The notes under the pieces: generated by a model
Database searches by the model: none
Seen by the model: the letters and a program-made list of their open reading frames with translations, nothing else
Told to the model about the DNA's origin: nothing
Made by a program: the position numbers and the translations under genes
Assembly: GCF_013137895.1 (NCBI RefSeq)
Contig: NZ_CP053538.1
Location: forward strand, 2,387,001 to 2,451,000
Direction of reading: 5' to 3'
Origin: Hymenobacter taeanensis
GTDB taxonomy: Bacteria > Bacteroidota > Bacteroidia > Cytophagales > Hymenobacteraceae
Length of the DNA: 64,000 nt
Shown here: one piece after another, positions 1 to 8,410 of the stretch
How the letters are laid out: every line of letters starts with the position of its first letter
How positions within the stretch are numbered: the stretch's first letter is position 1

Positions 1-115
1 TGGCTCATGTCAAACATATGAAATGAGCTATAACCAATCTTGGCTTTTCAACCAACCCGGCTTGGGTGGGGGCCAACGGGCTTGCCTGGGAAGGTTTCCC
101 GCAAAGTGCTGGTGA

Positions 116-257
116 GCCTCTGTCGACCCCACCCCAACCCTTGCCCTCCAAGAGAGGGGCTTAGAGTAGTTTGGCAATGTCGGCCAACAGTAGCCCAAGA
201 AGTCGTTGTGGTGCTAGCCTAAGCCCCTCACCCAGCGGGGTGGGGTTAACAGAGGCT
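116..257. repeat. Imperfect inverted repeat, family A (copy 1)
   Basis: Two C- and G-rich arms (about 116-163 and 221-257) are imperfect reverse complements. Each carries a CCCCACCCC block and an AGGGGCTTA or TAAGCCCCT end facing the centre. A related element fills the nuoL-nuoK gap at 11914-12031. It lies just upstream of aspS. It reads like a short non-coding palindromic repeat rather than a gene. Confidence 0.6.
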
Positions 258-291
258 TCGACTTCTATAGTCTACTGTTCATGTAGCCTAG

Positions 292-299
292 TATCTTCG
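292..299 (+). promoter_or_regulatory. Possible -7 element for aspS
   Basis: TATCTTCG differs at one position from the Bacteroidota -7 consensus TAnnTTTG and lies 16 bases before the aspS ATG. The same octamer lies upstream of the M1 peptidase gene on the minus strand (50582-50589). I see no clear TTG at -33, so this is tentative. Confidence 0.3.
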
Positions 300-315
300 T
301 CAAAAAATAGACTAT

Positions 316-2079
316 ATGCTCCGTTCTCATACCTGCGGCGAACTGCGCGCCGAACACATTGGTCAAACCGTAACGCTGTGCGGCTGGGTGCAGCGCACCC
401 GTGACGCGGGTGGCATCTTCTGGATTGTGCTCCGCGACCGGTATGGCCTCACGCAGCTGGCCCTGGAGGAAGGCGTAGAATCGGCGGAAGTACGCGAGCA
501 AGCCCGTCAGCTGGGTCGTGAGTTTGTGATCTGCGTGACGGGTAAAGTGGCCGAGCGCTACTCCAAGAACGACAAGATGCCCACCGGCGACATCGAGATT
601 CGGGTGGAGAAGCTGGAGGTGCTGAACCCGGCCAAGCTGCCGCCCTTCCTGATTGAGGACGAAACCGACGGCGGCGACGACCTCCGGATGAAGTACCGCT
701 ACCTCGACCTACGCCGCAACCCGGTGCGCCAGAACCTGATGCTGCGCCACCGCGTGGCCCAGGCCACCCGGCGCTACCTCGATGGCCAGGCCTTTATTGA
801 AGTAGAAACGCCCGTGCTTATCAAGAGCACGCCCGAAGGCGCCCGCGACTTTGTGGTGCCCTCCCGCATGAACCCCGGCGAGTTCTACGCCCTGCCCCAG
901 TCGCCCCAGACATTCAAGCAGCTGCTGATGGTGTCGGGCTTCGACCGCTACTTCCAGATTGTGAAGTGCTTCCGCGACGAAGACCTGCGCGCTGACCGCC
1001 AGCCCGAGTTCACCCAGATCGACTGCGAAATGTCGTTTGTGGAGCAGGAAGACATTCTCAGCACCTTCGAGGGACTGGTGCAGTACCTGTTCCGTGAGGT
1101 AAAGGGCCTGGAAATCGGGACGCTGCCCCGTATGACCTACGCCGACGCCATGCGCTATTACGGCAATGACAAGCCTGACACGCGCTTCGAGATGAAGTTC
1201 GTGGAGCTCAACGACGTAGTGAAGGGCCACAACTTCCCCGTGTTCGACAATGCTGGCCTGGTAGTAGGCATCAATGCCTTCAACTCGGCCAACTATACCC
1301 GAAAGCAACTCGATGAGCTGACCGAGTTCGTGAAGCGTCCCCAGGTGGGCGCGACTGGCCTGGTGTACGCCCGCATCGAGGCCGATGGATCCGTGAAGTC
1401 GTCGGTAGATAAGTTCTACTCGCAGGAAGCGCTGCAGCAGTGGAAAGCCGCCTTCAACGCTCAGCCCGGCGACTTGCTGCTGGTGCTGGCCGGTGAACCC
1501 AACAAAACCCGCAAGGCTCTCTCGGAGCTGCGCCTGGAAATGGGCCAGCGCATGGGCCTCCGCGACAAAGACACCTTCTCCGCGCTGTGGGTAGTGGATT
1601 TCCCCCTGCTCGAGTACATCGAAGAGGAGGGACGCTACTTCGCCATGCACCACCCTTTCACCTCGCCCAAGCCCGAGGACGTAGCCCTGCTCGACAACCC
1701 CGACACCATCGGGGAAGTACGCGCCAATGCCTACGACATGGTAATTAATGGCGTAGAAGTGGGCGGCGGCTCCATCCGTATCCACGACCGTGCCGTGCAG
1801 GCCCGCATGTTTTCGCTGCTGGGCTTCTCCGATGAGGAGGCCAAAGCCCAGTTCGGTTTCCTGCTCGACGCCTTCGAGTACGGCGCGCCACCTCACGGCG
1901 GCATCGCCTTCGGCTTCGACCGTCTTTGCAGCCTCTTCGGCGGCGCCGACTCCATCCGTGACTTCATCGCCTTCCCCAAGAACAACTCCGGCCGCGACGT
2001 CATGATCGACTCGCCCTCACAGATTTCTGATGCCCAGCTGAAAGAACTGAGCATTAAGACGGACGTGGTAGCGAAGTAG
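316..2079 (+). CDS. aspS: Aspartate--tRNA ligase
   Basis: This cytoplasmic class II synthetase charges tRNA-Asp with aspartate. At 587 residues it has the normal length of the bacterial type. An OB-fold anticodon-binding domain covers about 1-105. The catalytic core follows, with class II motif 2 ([18 protein letters not shown], about 220-240). The bacterial-type GAD insertion lies at about 280-420, and motif 3 is near the end ([11 protein letters not shown]). The ATG at 316 gives the usual start ([11 protein letters not shown]). It is probably monocistronic, since a perfect 19-bp hairpin starts 21 bases after the stop. The sequence does not show whether it is discriminating, and I see no GatCAB genes here. 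Confidence 0.97.
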   Translation: MLRSHTCGELRAEHIGQTVTLCGWVQRTRDAGGIFWIVLRDRYGLTQLALEEGVESAEVREQARQLGREFVICVTGKVAERYSKNDKMPTGDIEIRVEKLEVLNPAKLPPFLIEDETDGGDDLRMKYRYLDLRRNPVRQNLMLRHRVAQATRRYLDGQAFIEVETPVLIKSTPEGARDFVVPSRMNPGEFYALPQSPQTFKQLLMVSGFDRYFQIVKCFRDEDLRADRQPEFTQIDCEMSFVEQEDILSTFEGLVQYLFREVKGLEIGTLPRMTYADAMRYYGNDKPDTRFEMKFVELNDVVKGHNFPVFDNAGLVVGINAFNSANYTRKQLDELTEFVKRPQVGATGLVYARIEADGSVKSSVDKFYSQEALQQWKAAFNAQPGDLLLVLAGEPNKTRKALSELRLEMGQRMGLRDKDTFSALWVVDFPLLEYIEEEGRYFAMHHPFTSPKPEDVALLDNPDTIGEVRANAYDMVINGVEVGGGSIRIHDRAVQARMFSLLGFSDEEAKAQFGFLLDAFEYGAPPHGGIAFGFDRLCSLFGGADSIRDFIAFPKNNSGRDVMIDSPSQISDAQLKELSIKTDVVAK

Positions 2080-2100
2080 GGGTAACGGTTAATTCATATA

Positions 2101-2147
2101 AAGTAGGCCCTGTTATTTGTATCTGGAGCAAATAACAGGGCCTACTT
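2101..2147 (+). terminator. Hairpin terminator after aspS
   Basis: A perfect 19-bp stem (2101-2119 with 2129-2147) has a 9-base loop. No long T-run follows. It separates aspS from the gene at 2161, whose start lies 13 bases after the stem. Confidence 0.7.
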
Positions 2148-2160
2148 AGTAGCGTCGACT

Positions 2161-2586
2161 ATGGTTGAAGTCCGATATAACCGATGGAGCGCCTGGCTAC
2201 AGGTAGTATTTGGGATAATAGCGGTGATAGGCGCCGGTATAATTACCTTCACCTTAACAAAACCGGGCGTAATAATTGGGCCAGTGTTCTTGCTGACAGG
2301 TGCCGTGCTAATTCATACTGCACGACTACGGTTGTTAGAGAGCGACGTTCTATTGCGCCTGACTCCTGAGCAAATCTGGACGAAGGAATTTGGTTGGCAG
2401 CCCTGGAATAAGTTGGTAGTAAGCTTACAGTATGGGCGAAACGGACATACAATAGAAATTCACAAGCCTTCTGACTTCGTGCCTCGTTTTTACGCGAAGG
2501 TTTCAACTTTAACAATAGCCGAAGAGGATTTAAGTGGCTGGGTTGAACGGTTTGCAACACGGCGAAAACGAGAAAGCGGCACTTGA
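2161..2586 (+). CDS. Hypothetical two-helix membrane protein
   Basis: I do not recognise this 141-residue protein. Two hydrophobic segments at about 13-32 and 36-53 form a likely membrane hairpin. A soluble, strand-rich part of about 85 residues follows, with several Trp and charged residues, and the end is basic (RRKRESGT). The layout resembles small bacterial PH-like or YdbS-like membrane proteins, but no diagnostic motif is visible. The DNA is less GC-rich than aspS and uses ATA and TTA codons more freely, which may mean weaker expression or later acquisition. Terminators before and after it make it a single-gene unit. Confidence 0.65.
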   Translation: MVEVRYNRWSAWLQVVFGIIAVIGAGIITFTLTKPGVIIGPVFLLTGAVLIHTARLRLLESDVLLRLTPEQIWTKEFGWQPWNKLVVSLQYGRNGHTIEIHKPSDFVPRFYAKVSTLTIAEEDLSGWVERFATRRKRESGT

Positions 2587-2605
2587 TGCATCAGGTGCCG
2601 CTTTT
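2573..2605 (+). terminator. Terminator overlapping the stop of the 2161 gene
   Basis: The stem AAAGCGGCAC...GTGCCGCTTT closes around a GATGCATC centre and ends in TTTT. The TGA stop at 2584-2586 lies inside the stem. Confidence 0.8.
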
Positions 2606-2650
2606 GGCTTTTGTGATTCTTGCTATTAGACTATTGCTTCTCTAAAAAAA

Positions 2651-2672
2651 TATTTAGATATTTATCTAAATA
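2651..2672. promoter_or_regulatory. Palindromic operator before sdpR
   Basis: A perfect palindrome has two 10-bp arms (2651-2660 and 2663-2672) around TT, with core TTTAGATATTTATCTAAA. It ends 11 bases before the TTG start of the ArsR-type repressor. ArsR/SdpR repressors commonly bind such AT-rich dyads over their own promoters, so autorepression is the likely role. Confidence 0.75.
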
Positions 2673-2683
2673 ACTAACATCAC

Positions 2684-2956
2684 TTGAACACCCTTTTCAA
2701 AGCCCTCAACGACCCTACCCGGCGTGCCATCCTGGAGTTGCTGCGCGAGCGGCCACTCACGGCCGGGGAAATTGCGGACCAGTTTTCCTTCTCCAAGCCT
2801 ACTATCAGCCACCACCTCGACCTGCTCCGACAGGCTGATTTGGTGAGCAGCGACAAGCAGGGCCAATTTGTGACCTATACCCTTAACATGACGGTGATGG
2901 ACGAGCTGCTCGGGTGGCTGCTGCAGTTCAAGCCGTCTTCAGACTCTACCCCATGA
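2684..2956 (+). CDS. sdpR: ArsR/SdpR-family autorepressor
   Basis: A 90-residue winged-helix DNA-binding repressor. The opening LFKALNDPTRRAILELLRE and the helix-turn-helix (AGEIADQFSFSKPTISHHLD) are typical of the SdpR branch of ArsR regulators. I see no metal-binding cysteine motif (no ELCVCD), which also fits SdpR rather than a metal sensor. The start is TTG at 2684, because no ATG gives a complete HTH. Its stop overlaps the ATG of the next gene (ATGA at 2953-2956), so the two are translationally coupled. In Bacillus, SdpR represses sdpRI and is sequestered by SdpI. The symbol rests on family and gene pairing. Confidence 0.85.
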   Translation: MNTLFKALNDPTRRAILELLRERPLTAGEIADQFSFSKPTISHHLDLLRQADLVSSDKQGQFVTYTLNMTVMDELLGWLLQFKPSSDSTP

Positions 2957-3618
2957 AATCAAAATTCTCCCTGTGGCAGCTACTAACGCTGGCCGCGATT
3001 CTGCTTCCAGGGCTATACCTGGCCTACACCTGGCCTGTGCTGCCTAGCCAGATTCCCACGCACTTTGGCGCAGATGGGCAGGCCAACGGGTTCACGGCCA
3101 AGCAGAGTATGTGGCTGCCCTGCGTAGCCCTGCCGCTAGGCCTGTACCTGCTGCTACTGCTGCTGCCTCGCCTTGACCCTAAACGGCGCCTCGATACGGG
3201 CAGCCGTAACTTCCAGAAGCTTACGTTGGCACTTGTGGGCCTTATGGCTGGCCTTGATATGCTCAGTCTATATGCCGCATTGCACCCGCAAAAACATCCT
3301 GGCCAACTCTTGAACGTGGTGCTAGGCCTGTTTTTTGCGCTGATAGGAAACTACCTGACTACGGTGCCGCCTAATTATTTCGTTGGCATCCGAACACCCT
3401 GGGCCCTGGAGTTTCCTGATAACTGGGCCCGCACGCACCGATTGGCTGGCCGTTTATTCGTTGTTGTTGGTATGCTAAGTGTGGTGCTAGGCCTGGTGTG
3501 GCCCGGAGAAGTAGCCACCACTGCGCTGCTGGTAGGTGTATTGGGCACTGTAGTAGTAGTGTACTTCTATTCATACAGGCTTTATCGGCAAGATAGGAAG
3601 CTGACCGGAATAGCTTAA
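2953..3618 (+). CDS. sdpI: SdpI/DUF1648-family membrane protein
   Basis: A 221-residue integral membrane protein with about six helices. The N-terminal part has the DUF1648 signature (LPSQIPTHFGADGQANGF). The C-terminal SdpI part has the conserved NYFVGIRTPWALEFPDNWARTHRLAGRLF region, seen here at about residues 138-168. In Bacillus, SdpI gives immunity to the SdpC toxin and passes a signal by binding SdpR at the membrane. No sdpC-like toxin gene is present here, so the ligand is unknown. The start is the ATG at 2953, overlapping the sdpR stop. It is translationally coupled to sdpR and probably controlled by the upstream palindrome. Confidence 0.85.
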   Translation: MKSKFSLWQLLTLAAILLPGLYLAYTWPVLPSQIPTHFGADGQANGFTAKQSMWLPCVALPLGLYLLLLLLPRLDPKRRLDTGSRNFQKLTLALVGLMAGLDMLSLYAALHPQKHPGQLLNVVLGLFFALIGNYLTTVPPNYFVGIRTPWALEFPDNWARTHRLAGRLFVVVGMLSVVLGLVWPGEVATTALLVGVLGTVVVVYFYSYRLYRQDRKLTGIA

Positions 3619-3895
3619 AAGCGTTGTCATCTTTGCCGGTATAGCTGCACACCCCCCAAAGCTGTTGCTGGTGAGCAGGCAGGCATAGTTGGGCCCTACA
3701 GGCGCTAAGCTTTGTTGCGGCCTTAGAGTAAGAGACAGTAAAACAGTTGGTTACTGTGGAGTTTGAACAAAAAAATTTATTGTGAATTGAAGATTAATTA
3801 TGGATATTTATATCACGCAGGGTCTGGGGCTGTCGGCTGGGGAGTTGAATAGTTCTGGGCTTTGTCTTACTTCAATCATCACAGCCTGTACCACT

Positions 3896-3970
3896 ATGAG
3901 CAAACCTAGACGCCAACTTTTGATTACTCTGGTGGGCCTTTGCCTGAATAACAGCCCCGCACTGGCCTAG
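3896..3970 (+). pseudogene. Orphan signal-peptide ORF ending at a TAG
   Basis: A 24-codon ORF encodes a textbook signal peptide: basic start (MSKPRRQ), hydrophobic core (LLITLVGLCL) and an ALA cleavage motif, immediately followed by TAG. The stop belongs to a GGCCTAG motif. Reading on past it gives only ten more codons before another stop. It could be the 5' remnant of a lost exported protein or a real tiny peptide. A strong terminator lies downstream at 4023, so the stretch may be transcribed. The rest of 3619-4169 shows nothing I can support. Confidence 0.35.
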
Positions 3971-4022
3971 AGCATCTCAACCTCGCTTTTTCAGCTGATT
4001 TAGTTTCAGCTCTCTCTTTACT

Positions 4023-4074
4023 AATCCCCACGCAACGCCTGGCTCTGCATAGCTGGGCGTTGCGTGGGGATTTT
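4023..4074 (+). terminator. Strong terminator with no clear gene upstream
   Basis: A perfect 17-bp stem (4023-4039 with 4056-4072) is followed by TTTT. It belongs either to the orphan signal-peptide ORF at 3896 or to an unseen transcript. Confidence 0.8.
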
Positions 4075-4169
4075 ACGTTGGTTACCACTGGTACCTGCTG
4101 CCATATATAGTTTCCGGCACCTATTCGAAATCTCCTATCTTGGATATTCCGACGGTTTATCTCACTCTT

Positions 4170-4961
4170 ATGCGCCTGCTCCACGACCTCAAGCTCGACG
4201 AGATTTTTGTGCTCGATATCGAAACTGTGCCTTGCGTGGGCTGCCACGACGATCTGGAGGAGATGTTGAAGGAACTGTGGGAGCACAAGTGCCATGCCCT
4301 ACGGCGTGAGAAAGGCTGGATTTCGCACGCCGGCCATATTGCGCCCCTGCCCGACCATCTGCACGCAGCGTCTCTGTTTGAGCAGGCTGGTATCTATGCT
4401 GAGTTTGGTAAGGTAGTGTGCATATCGGTAGGGCGCTTCCGCTACGCCCCCGATGGGCAGTTGTGTTTCAGTGTAAAGTCGTTTTACGGGCACAATGAGC
4501 GTCAGCTACTTCAGGAGTTCAGTGAGGCCATCAGCCAGCGCCCGCACTTCCGGTTGTGTGGTCACAATGGTAAGGAGTTCGACTTTCCGTATCTGTCGCG
4601 GCGGATTCTCATTAACGGCCTGCCGCTACCTGCCCATTTGGATGTTGCCGGCAAAAAGCCCTGGGAGGTAGCCCACCTGGATACCATGGAGCTCTGGAAA
4701 TTCGGAGACCGGAAATCCTATACTTCCCTGTCGCTGCTGGCCGCCATGTTTGGTATTCCTACGCCCAAAGATGACATTCAGGGCAAGGATGTGGCCCGCG
4801 TGTATTACGAGGAAAACGACCTGCCCCGCATTGCCCGCTATTGCCAGAAGGATATTATTACCACAGCCCGGCTGCTGCTCAAGTTTCGGGGCGATGAGCC
4901 CTTCCCAGATGATGCCATTCGTTATGCCAACGAAGAAACTGTTATGCTAAGGCGAAGCTAG
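4170..4961 (+). CDS. 3'-5' exonuclease, PolB-like DEDDy family
   Basis: A predicted single-stranded nucleic acid 3'-5' exonuclease of the RNase H fold, related to the proofreading domain of family B polymerases. The three DEDDy blocks are visible: FVLDIETVP (motif I), LCGHNGKEFDFPYL (motif II) and YCQKDI (motif III, with the catalytic Tyr and Asp). The start is not marked by a ribosome site. The ATG at 4170 gives MRLLHDLKLDEIFVLDIE, while a TTG at 4140 would add ten residues. I prefer 4170 (263 aa). It stands alone, so a repair role is inferred from the family only. Confidence 0.85.
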   Translation: MRLLHDLKLDEIFVLDIETVPCVGCHDDLEEMLKELWEHKCHALRREKGWISHAGHIAPLPDHLHAASLFEQAGIYAEFGKVVCISVGRFRYAPDGQLCFSVKSFYGHNERQLLQEFSEAISQRPHFRLCGHNGKEFDFPYLSRRILINGLPLPAHLDVAGKKPWEVAHLDTMELWKFGDRKSYTSLSLLAAMFGIPTPKDDIQGKDVARVYYEENDLPRIARYCQKDIITTARLLLKFRGDEPFPDDAIRYANEETVMLRRS

Positions 4962-5118
4962 CTACCCAACGTAGCGCCTACCTTCCCATTAGCAATGAGT
5001 GAGAGCAAGCAAATGTTTAGTCAATAAAATGCTTGAATAAGCAATATTTATTAGGGGAATAATATTGTTTGCGCAAATAGGTATCTTGTTACTATCATCC
5101 ACGTAATGCCTGGTTGTG

Positions 5119-6501
5119 ATGGAGCAGAGGATATTAGATATAGTTAGGAAATCTTTCTCTGAGGAAGCTATCCATCTGGTAAGCATTCGATTTAAGGTAG
5201 ACGAAGAAAGAATACGGCAAGCGCTTGGGCATACGGTGCCCTTGGCTGTAAAAGGGCTATTAGATCTGGGCCTGCAGGAAAACCATACCGATACGGTAGG
5301 CCAGCTGGCCCATGAGGCTGCCGCAGCTGGTTTGCCGCAGGAGCTAAACGTGCTGACTGATACTGATTGGGGTATTCGGAGTAGTCGCCTGATGGAGCGG
5401 CTGCTAGCCAACGCCTACGGCATGACGCTACATTGTTTAGCCGCCGCAACCGGTACTAAGCCAGTAGGGAACGAAACGCTTCTCGGCTATACCATGGCCA
5501 TGGCGTTAGGCGCCCTGGGGCAATATGTAGCGCAATATCAGTGGGGCGAGTACGAGCTATACGCCTGGCTCAAGTCGCAGGAAGCGGAGATTGTGCAAGC
5601 CGTACCAGCCTACAGCCGGTTGCCCTTGGAGCACTCTTTCGTAAAAAAGCCGGCTTTGCTTCCGGCCAGCGCATCGGCCAGCACGGCAACAGTCCCAGCC
5701 AACGGGGTGTGGCCTCGCCTGAGTGAGGGAATACATCCGGCCCCCGCCAGTACCCATGCCAGAAAGAAGTCCTCTACTGCTATGCGGTGGCAGTTAGGTG
5801 GTCTGTTGTTGCTGGCCGTTGGGGTGGGCTACCTCATTGGGCACGACGACGCAGAACCGCCCACCACCACTGAAGTGGCAAGCCCGGCTTCTTCAGCCTC
5901 GCTTGTAGCCGAAGCCGCCGCCGATACCCCACCCAATACTTCCTCCGGCGCAAACAAAACGGAAAGTCAGCTGACGGCTTTACCCGCCGGGCATTACAAC
6001 CCCACAACCGATACCTACATCTACGACACGGGCCATCTGGTTTCCTTGCGCCTCGCTGACGGCACTATTCAGCAGGTTGGAGTAAATTCCACGGAGAGCA
6101 AGCTGTACCAGTTCTTGTCAGACCCCAAAATGCAGGTTGATTCGATAAACCGAACTAAAGGGTGGATCAACTGCGACCGGGTATACTTTGAGCCAGGCCA
6201 GGCCATTTTAACAGCAGGCTCCGGCGAGCAGCTGCGTAACATTGCCAGCATTCTGCGCACCTTCCCAACGGCACGTATCAAGTTTGGAGGCTACACTGAC
6301 AGCACCGGTAACTCCCTCAAGAACTTTCAGCTTAGTGAGAATCGGGCTAAAGCGGCCATGCTGGCACTTGGGAGCATTGGCATTGATATAAGCCGAATTG
6401 AGGCCAAAGGCTATGGTGCCAAGTTCTTTCTTACCACCAACACCACTCCCGAAGGACGGGCCATGAATCGGCGCGTCAGCCTCCGCGTTATCAGGAAGTA
6501 G
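5119..6501 (+). CDS. DUF937-like plus OmpA C-terminal domain protein
   Basis: This 460-residue protein joins an N-terminal helical DUF937/YidB-like region (about 1-170) to one transmembrane helix (LGGLLLLAVGVGYLIG, about 227-243). A Pro/Ala/Ser/Thr-rich linker and an OmpA-like peptidoglycan-binding domain follow (about 350-460). The OmpA part shows FEPGQAIL, GYTDSTGN, LSENRAKA and the closing NRRVSLRV. The topology suggests a cytoplasmic DUF937 part, one inner-membrane anchor and a periplasmic domain gripping peptidoglycan. GTG at 5116 directly precedes the ATG at 5119, and I chose ATG. DUF937 has no firm biochemical function. No operon partner is visible. Confidence 0.8.
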   Translation: MEQRILDIVRKSFSEEAIHLVSIRFKVDEERIRQALGHTVPLAVKGLLDLGLQENHTDTVGQLAHEAAAAGLPQELNVLTDTDWGIRSSRLMERLLANAYGMTLHCLAAATGTKPVGNETLLGYTMAMALGALGQYVAQYQWGEYELYAWLKSQEAEIVQAVPAYSRLPLEHSFVKKPALLPASASASTATVPANGVWPRLSEGIHPAPASTHARKKSSTAMRWQLGGLLLLAVGVGYLIGHDDAEPPTTTEVASPASSASLVAEAAADTPPNTSSGANKTESQLTALPAGHYNPTTDTYIYDTGHLVSLRLADGTIQQVGVNSTESKLYQFLSDPKMQVDSINRTKGWINCDRVYFEPGQAILTAGSGEQLRNIASILRTFPTARIKFGGYTDSTGNSLKNFQLSENRAKAAMLALGSIGIDISRIEAKGYGAKFFLTTNTTPEGRAMNRRVSLRVIRK

Positions 6502-6552
6502 TGCCTGGTTGCAGACTCAGGACGAAGCTATACGCTAGGAAGAAGTTCTACC

Positions 6553-6660
6553 CTAGCGTGCCTTAGTAGTTTGCAACAGCTTTTCCAGTTGCTGAGAGTG
6601 AAGTTGTTGAGCAATACCCAGAGCAGAGCGTCCGGCCTTATCCGGGCTTTGTGGGCAGCA
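6553..6660 (-). pseudogene. Ankyrin-repeat protein remnant (3' end)
   Basis: On the minus strand a short frame reads DKAGRSALGIAQQLHSQQL, followed by EKLLQ and a stop at 6553-6555. This matches the end of an ankyrin repeat (D-x-x-G-R-T/S-A-L-x-x-A, then L-x-x-L-L). Upstream it runs straight into a palindromic repeat copy (6668-6713) and then stop codons in all useful frames, so the rest of the gene is gone. Confidence 0.4.
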
Positions 6661-6667
6661 CGCGCAA

Positions 6668-6713
6668 AGAACATCCTGCTGAGCTGGGCGAAGCATCTCC
6701 GCCGCTTCGTTGT
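6668..6713. repeat. Single arm of palindromic repeat family C
   Basis: Read on the minus strand, this stretch (ACGAAGCGG..GAGATGCTTCG..AGCTCAGCA..GTTCT) matches the right arm of the repeat between nuoF and nuoG (19283-19318) with a few substitutions. It sits at the broken 5' edge of the ankyrin remnant. Confidence 0.6.
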
Positions 6714-6898
6714 TCTAGGCTATTGGTTAGCCAGGGGTAGAGATACTTCGGTCAGCTCAGTAGAACGTACTTTTATTACTTTATGGCCTTACTGCCCACA
6801 TAGCCTAGTTAAGTGATGTTGGCTACGGGTACCAACAACTAATGAATACTGTTGAGTTTCGCCACGTTGGTCTTCGTTAACCGGTATTATATAAATTG

Positions 6899-6928
6899 AA
6901 AAGGAGCGACCTGAGGGTCGCTCCTTTT
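6899..6928. terminator. Terminator after nuoN
   Basis: A perfect 13-bp stem (6899-6911 with 6916-6928) with loop TGAG has an A-run on one side and a T-run on the other, so it can work from both strands. It lies 26 bases past the nuoN stop. The rest of 6502-6953 holds only the ankyrin remnant and the repeat arm. Confidence 0.8.
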
Positions 6929-6953
6929 CAGTAAGCTAAGGTGAAGTAGTGGC

Positions 6954-8363
6954 CTACAGAATGCCGCTTAACAAGCCGGGCAGAACCCCCAGCACCATCG
7001 TTAGCAAAGCCAGCAAAAACAGCGCTGCCGACTGGAATGAGGTTACGTGAATCGGCTCATCCGTCGTAACGTCTGTGTTGCGCATGTACATGGCAATGAT
7101 GGGACGCAGGTAGTAGTAGATGCTCACCATCGACATCACTACGGCAAACACCACGAGGCCGATGTAGCCATTCTCTACCGCCGCCGAGAAGATAAAGAAC
7201 TTACCGAAGAAGCCGCCCGTGAGCGGAATACCGGCCAACGACAGCATAGCCACCGTCATCACGAAGGCCAGCAATGGGTTAGTTTTGGCTAGGCCATTCA
7301 GACCGTTGTAATCCTCGCGCTGGCGCTGATCGGCTACCAGCTTCAGCACCCCGAAGGCTGCTACCGTAGCTACGGAATAGGCCAGGGAATAGAAGAAGAT
7401 ACCGTTGGCGGAAGCACCTTCCAGCTGGCCATTAAAGGCCACCAGGCCTATCAGCAGGTAGCCGGCGTGCGAAACGCTGGAGTAGGCGAGCATACGCTTC
7501 ACGCTGGTTTGTGCCACCGCGCCCACGTTGCCGATGAGCAGTGTGAGAGCACACATGGCAGTGAGCGTGGGCAGCCACACGCCCTGAGCCGAAGCCGCGG
7601 GGAATACCTGTACCATCAGCTTCAGGAAAGCCGCGAAACCAGCGGCTTTCACCACCGTGCTCATGAAGGCCGCAAAGAACGTAGGTGTGCCTTCGTACAC
7701 GTCGGGCGTCCAGAAGTGGAACGGCGCCGCCGATACTTTAAAGCCCATTCCCACCAGCATCAGCAGCATGCCGATGTAGAGCATGGGCTGCAGAGAATCG
7801 TTGATGGGGTTCTGAACTGCGAAGCTGATCTGGGAGAGCTGGAACGTGCCCGTGGCACCGTATACCAGCGCAATGCCGAACAGCAGAATGCCCGTGGTGA
7901 ACGAACCCATCAGGAAGTACTTCAGGGCGGCTTCGTTGGAGCGCAGGTTGCGCTTATCGGAGCCGGCCAGCACGTACATGGCAATGCTGAGGGTCTCGAT
8001 GCCCACGAACAGCATGAGCAGGTGGTTGTAGGCCACCATCATCACGGCGCCTACCAGTGAGAACAGCAGTAAGGAGTAGTACTCGGCCAGGTTGGCTTGA
8101 CCGTCACGCACGTACTTCTGCGAGAAGGGCAGGAGCAGGAAGGTAGTCAGGACGACAACACCGGTGAAGGCCACCGAGAAGTTATCAATGACCAGCATGT
8201 CGTTGAAAAAGGGCTGAGCGCCCTCATTCCAGTCGATCAGGTTGATGCCGAACACCAGCGCCAGCATAAGCATGGCGGCGGGCAGCAGCAGCCGGTTGGA
8301 GCGCAGGAACCCGAGGAACAGGTTGCCGAGGCCGAGAACAGATAGCAGGATGATTGAATTCAT
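6954..8363 (-). CDS. nuoN: NADH-quinone oxidoreductase subunit N
   Basis: An antiporter-like membrane subunit of complex I, one of three (L, M, N) thought to carry protons across the inner membrane. It has 469 residues and about fourteen helices. The Mrp-type core is clear: a conserved lysine-bearing helix (KYFLMGSFTTGILLFG), PFHFWTPDVYEGTPT and KRMLAYSSVSHAGYLLIG. It is the last gene of the nuoKLMN block, 47 bases after nuoM. The stop is the TAG of a TAGGCC motif. The ATG at 8363 gives MNSIILLSVLGLGNL, a normal start for the family. Confidence 0.96.
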   Translation of the reverse strand: MNSIILLSVLGLGNLFLGFLRSNRLLLPAAMLMLALVFGINLIDWNEGAQPFFNDMLVIDNFSVAFTGVVVLTTFLLLPFSQKYVRDGQANLAEYYSLLLFSLVGAVMMVAYNHLLMLFVGIETLSIAMYVLAGSDKRNLRSNEAALKYFLMGSFTTGILLFGIALVYGATGTFQLSQISFAVQNPINDSLQPMLYIGMLLMLVGMGFKVSAAPFHFWTPDVYEGTPTFFAAFMSTVVKAAGFAAFLKLMVQVFPAASAQGVWLPTLTAMCALTLLIGNVGAVAQTSVKRMLAYSSVSHAGYLLIGLVAFNGQLEGASANGIFFYSLAYSVATVAAFGVLKLVADQRQREDYNGLNGLAKTNPLLAFVMTVAMLSLAGIPLTGGFFGKFFIFSAAVENGYIGLVVFAVVMSMVSIYYYLRPIIAMYMRNTDVTTDEPIHVTSFQSAALFLLALLTMVLGVLPGLLSGIL

Positions 8364-8410
8364 ATGGTCTCAATGGAGCGCGTGGCAAAAGCCTTGCTCT
8401 ACCAGCTGTT

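Noticed and set aside
709..1896. 395-codon open frame opposite aspS
   Set aside because: It is a shadow of a GC-rich gene; the protein is low in complexity (many His, Val, Glu, Leu) and aspS itself is beyond doubt.
2651..3618. sdpR-sdpI as a toxin-antitoxin system
   Set aside because: SdpI-type proteins give immunity and SdpR represses; there is no toxin gene here.
6571..6816. 81-codon plus-strand frame after the OmpA-family gene
   Set aside because: It is opposite the ankyrin remnant and crosses a repeat arm; no export signal or family.
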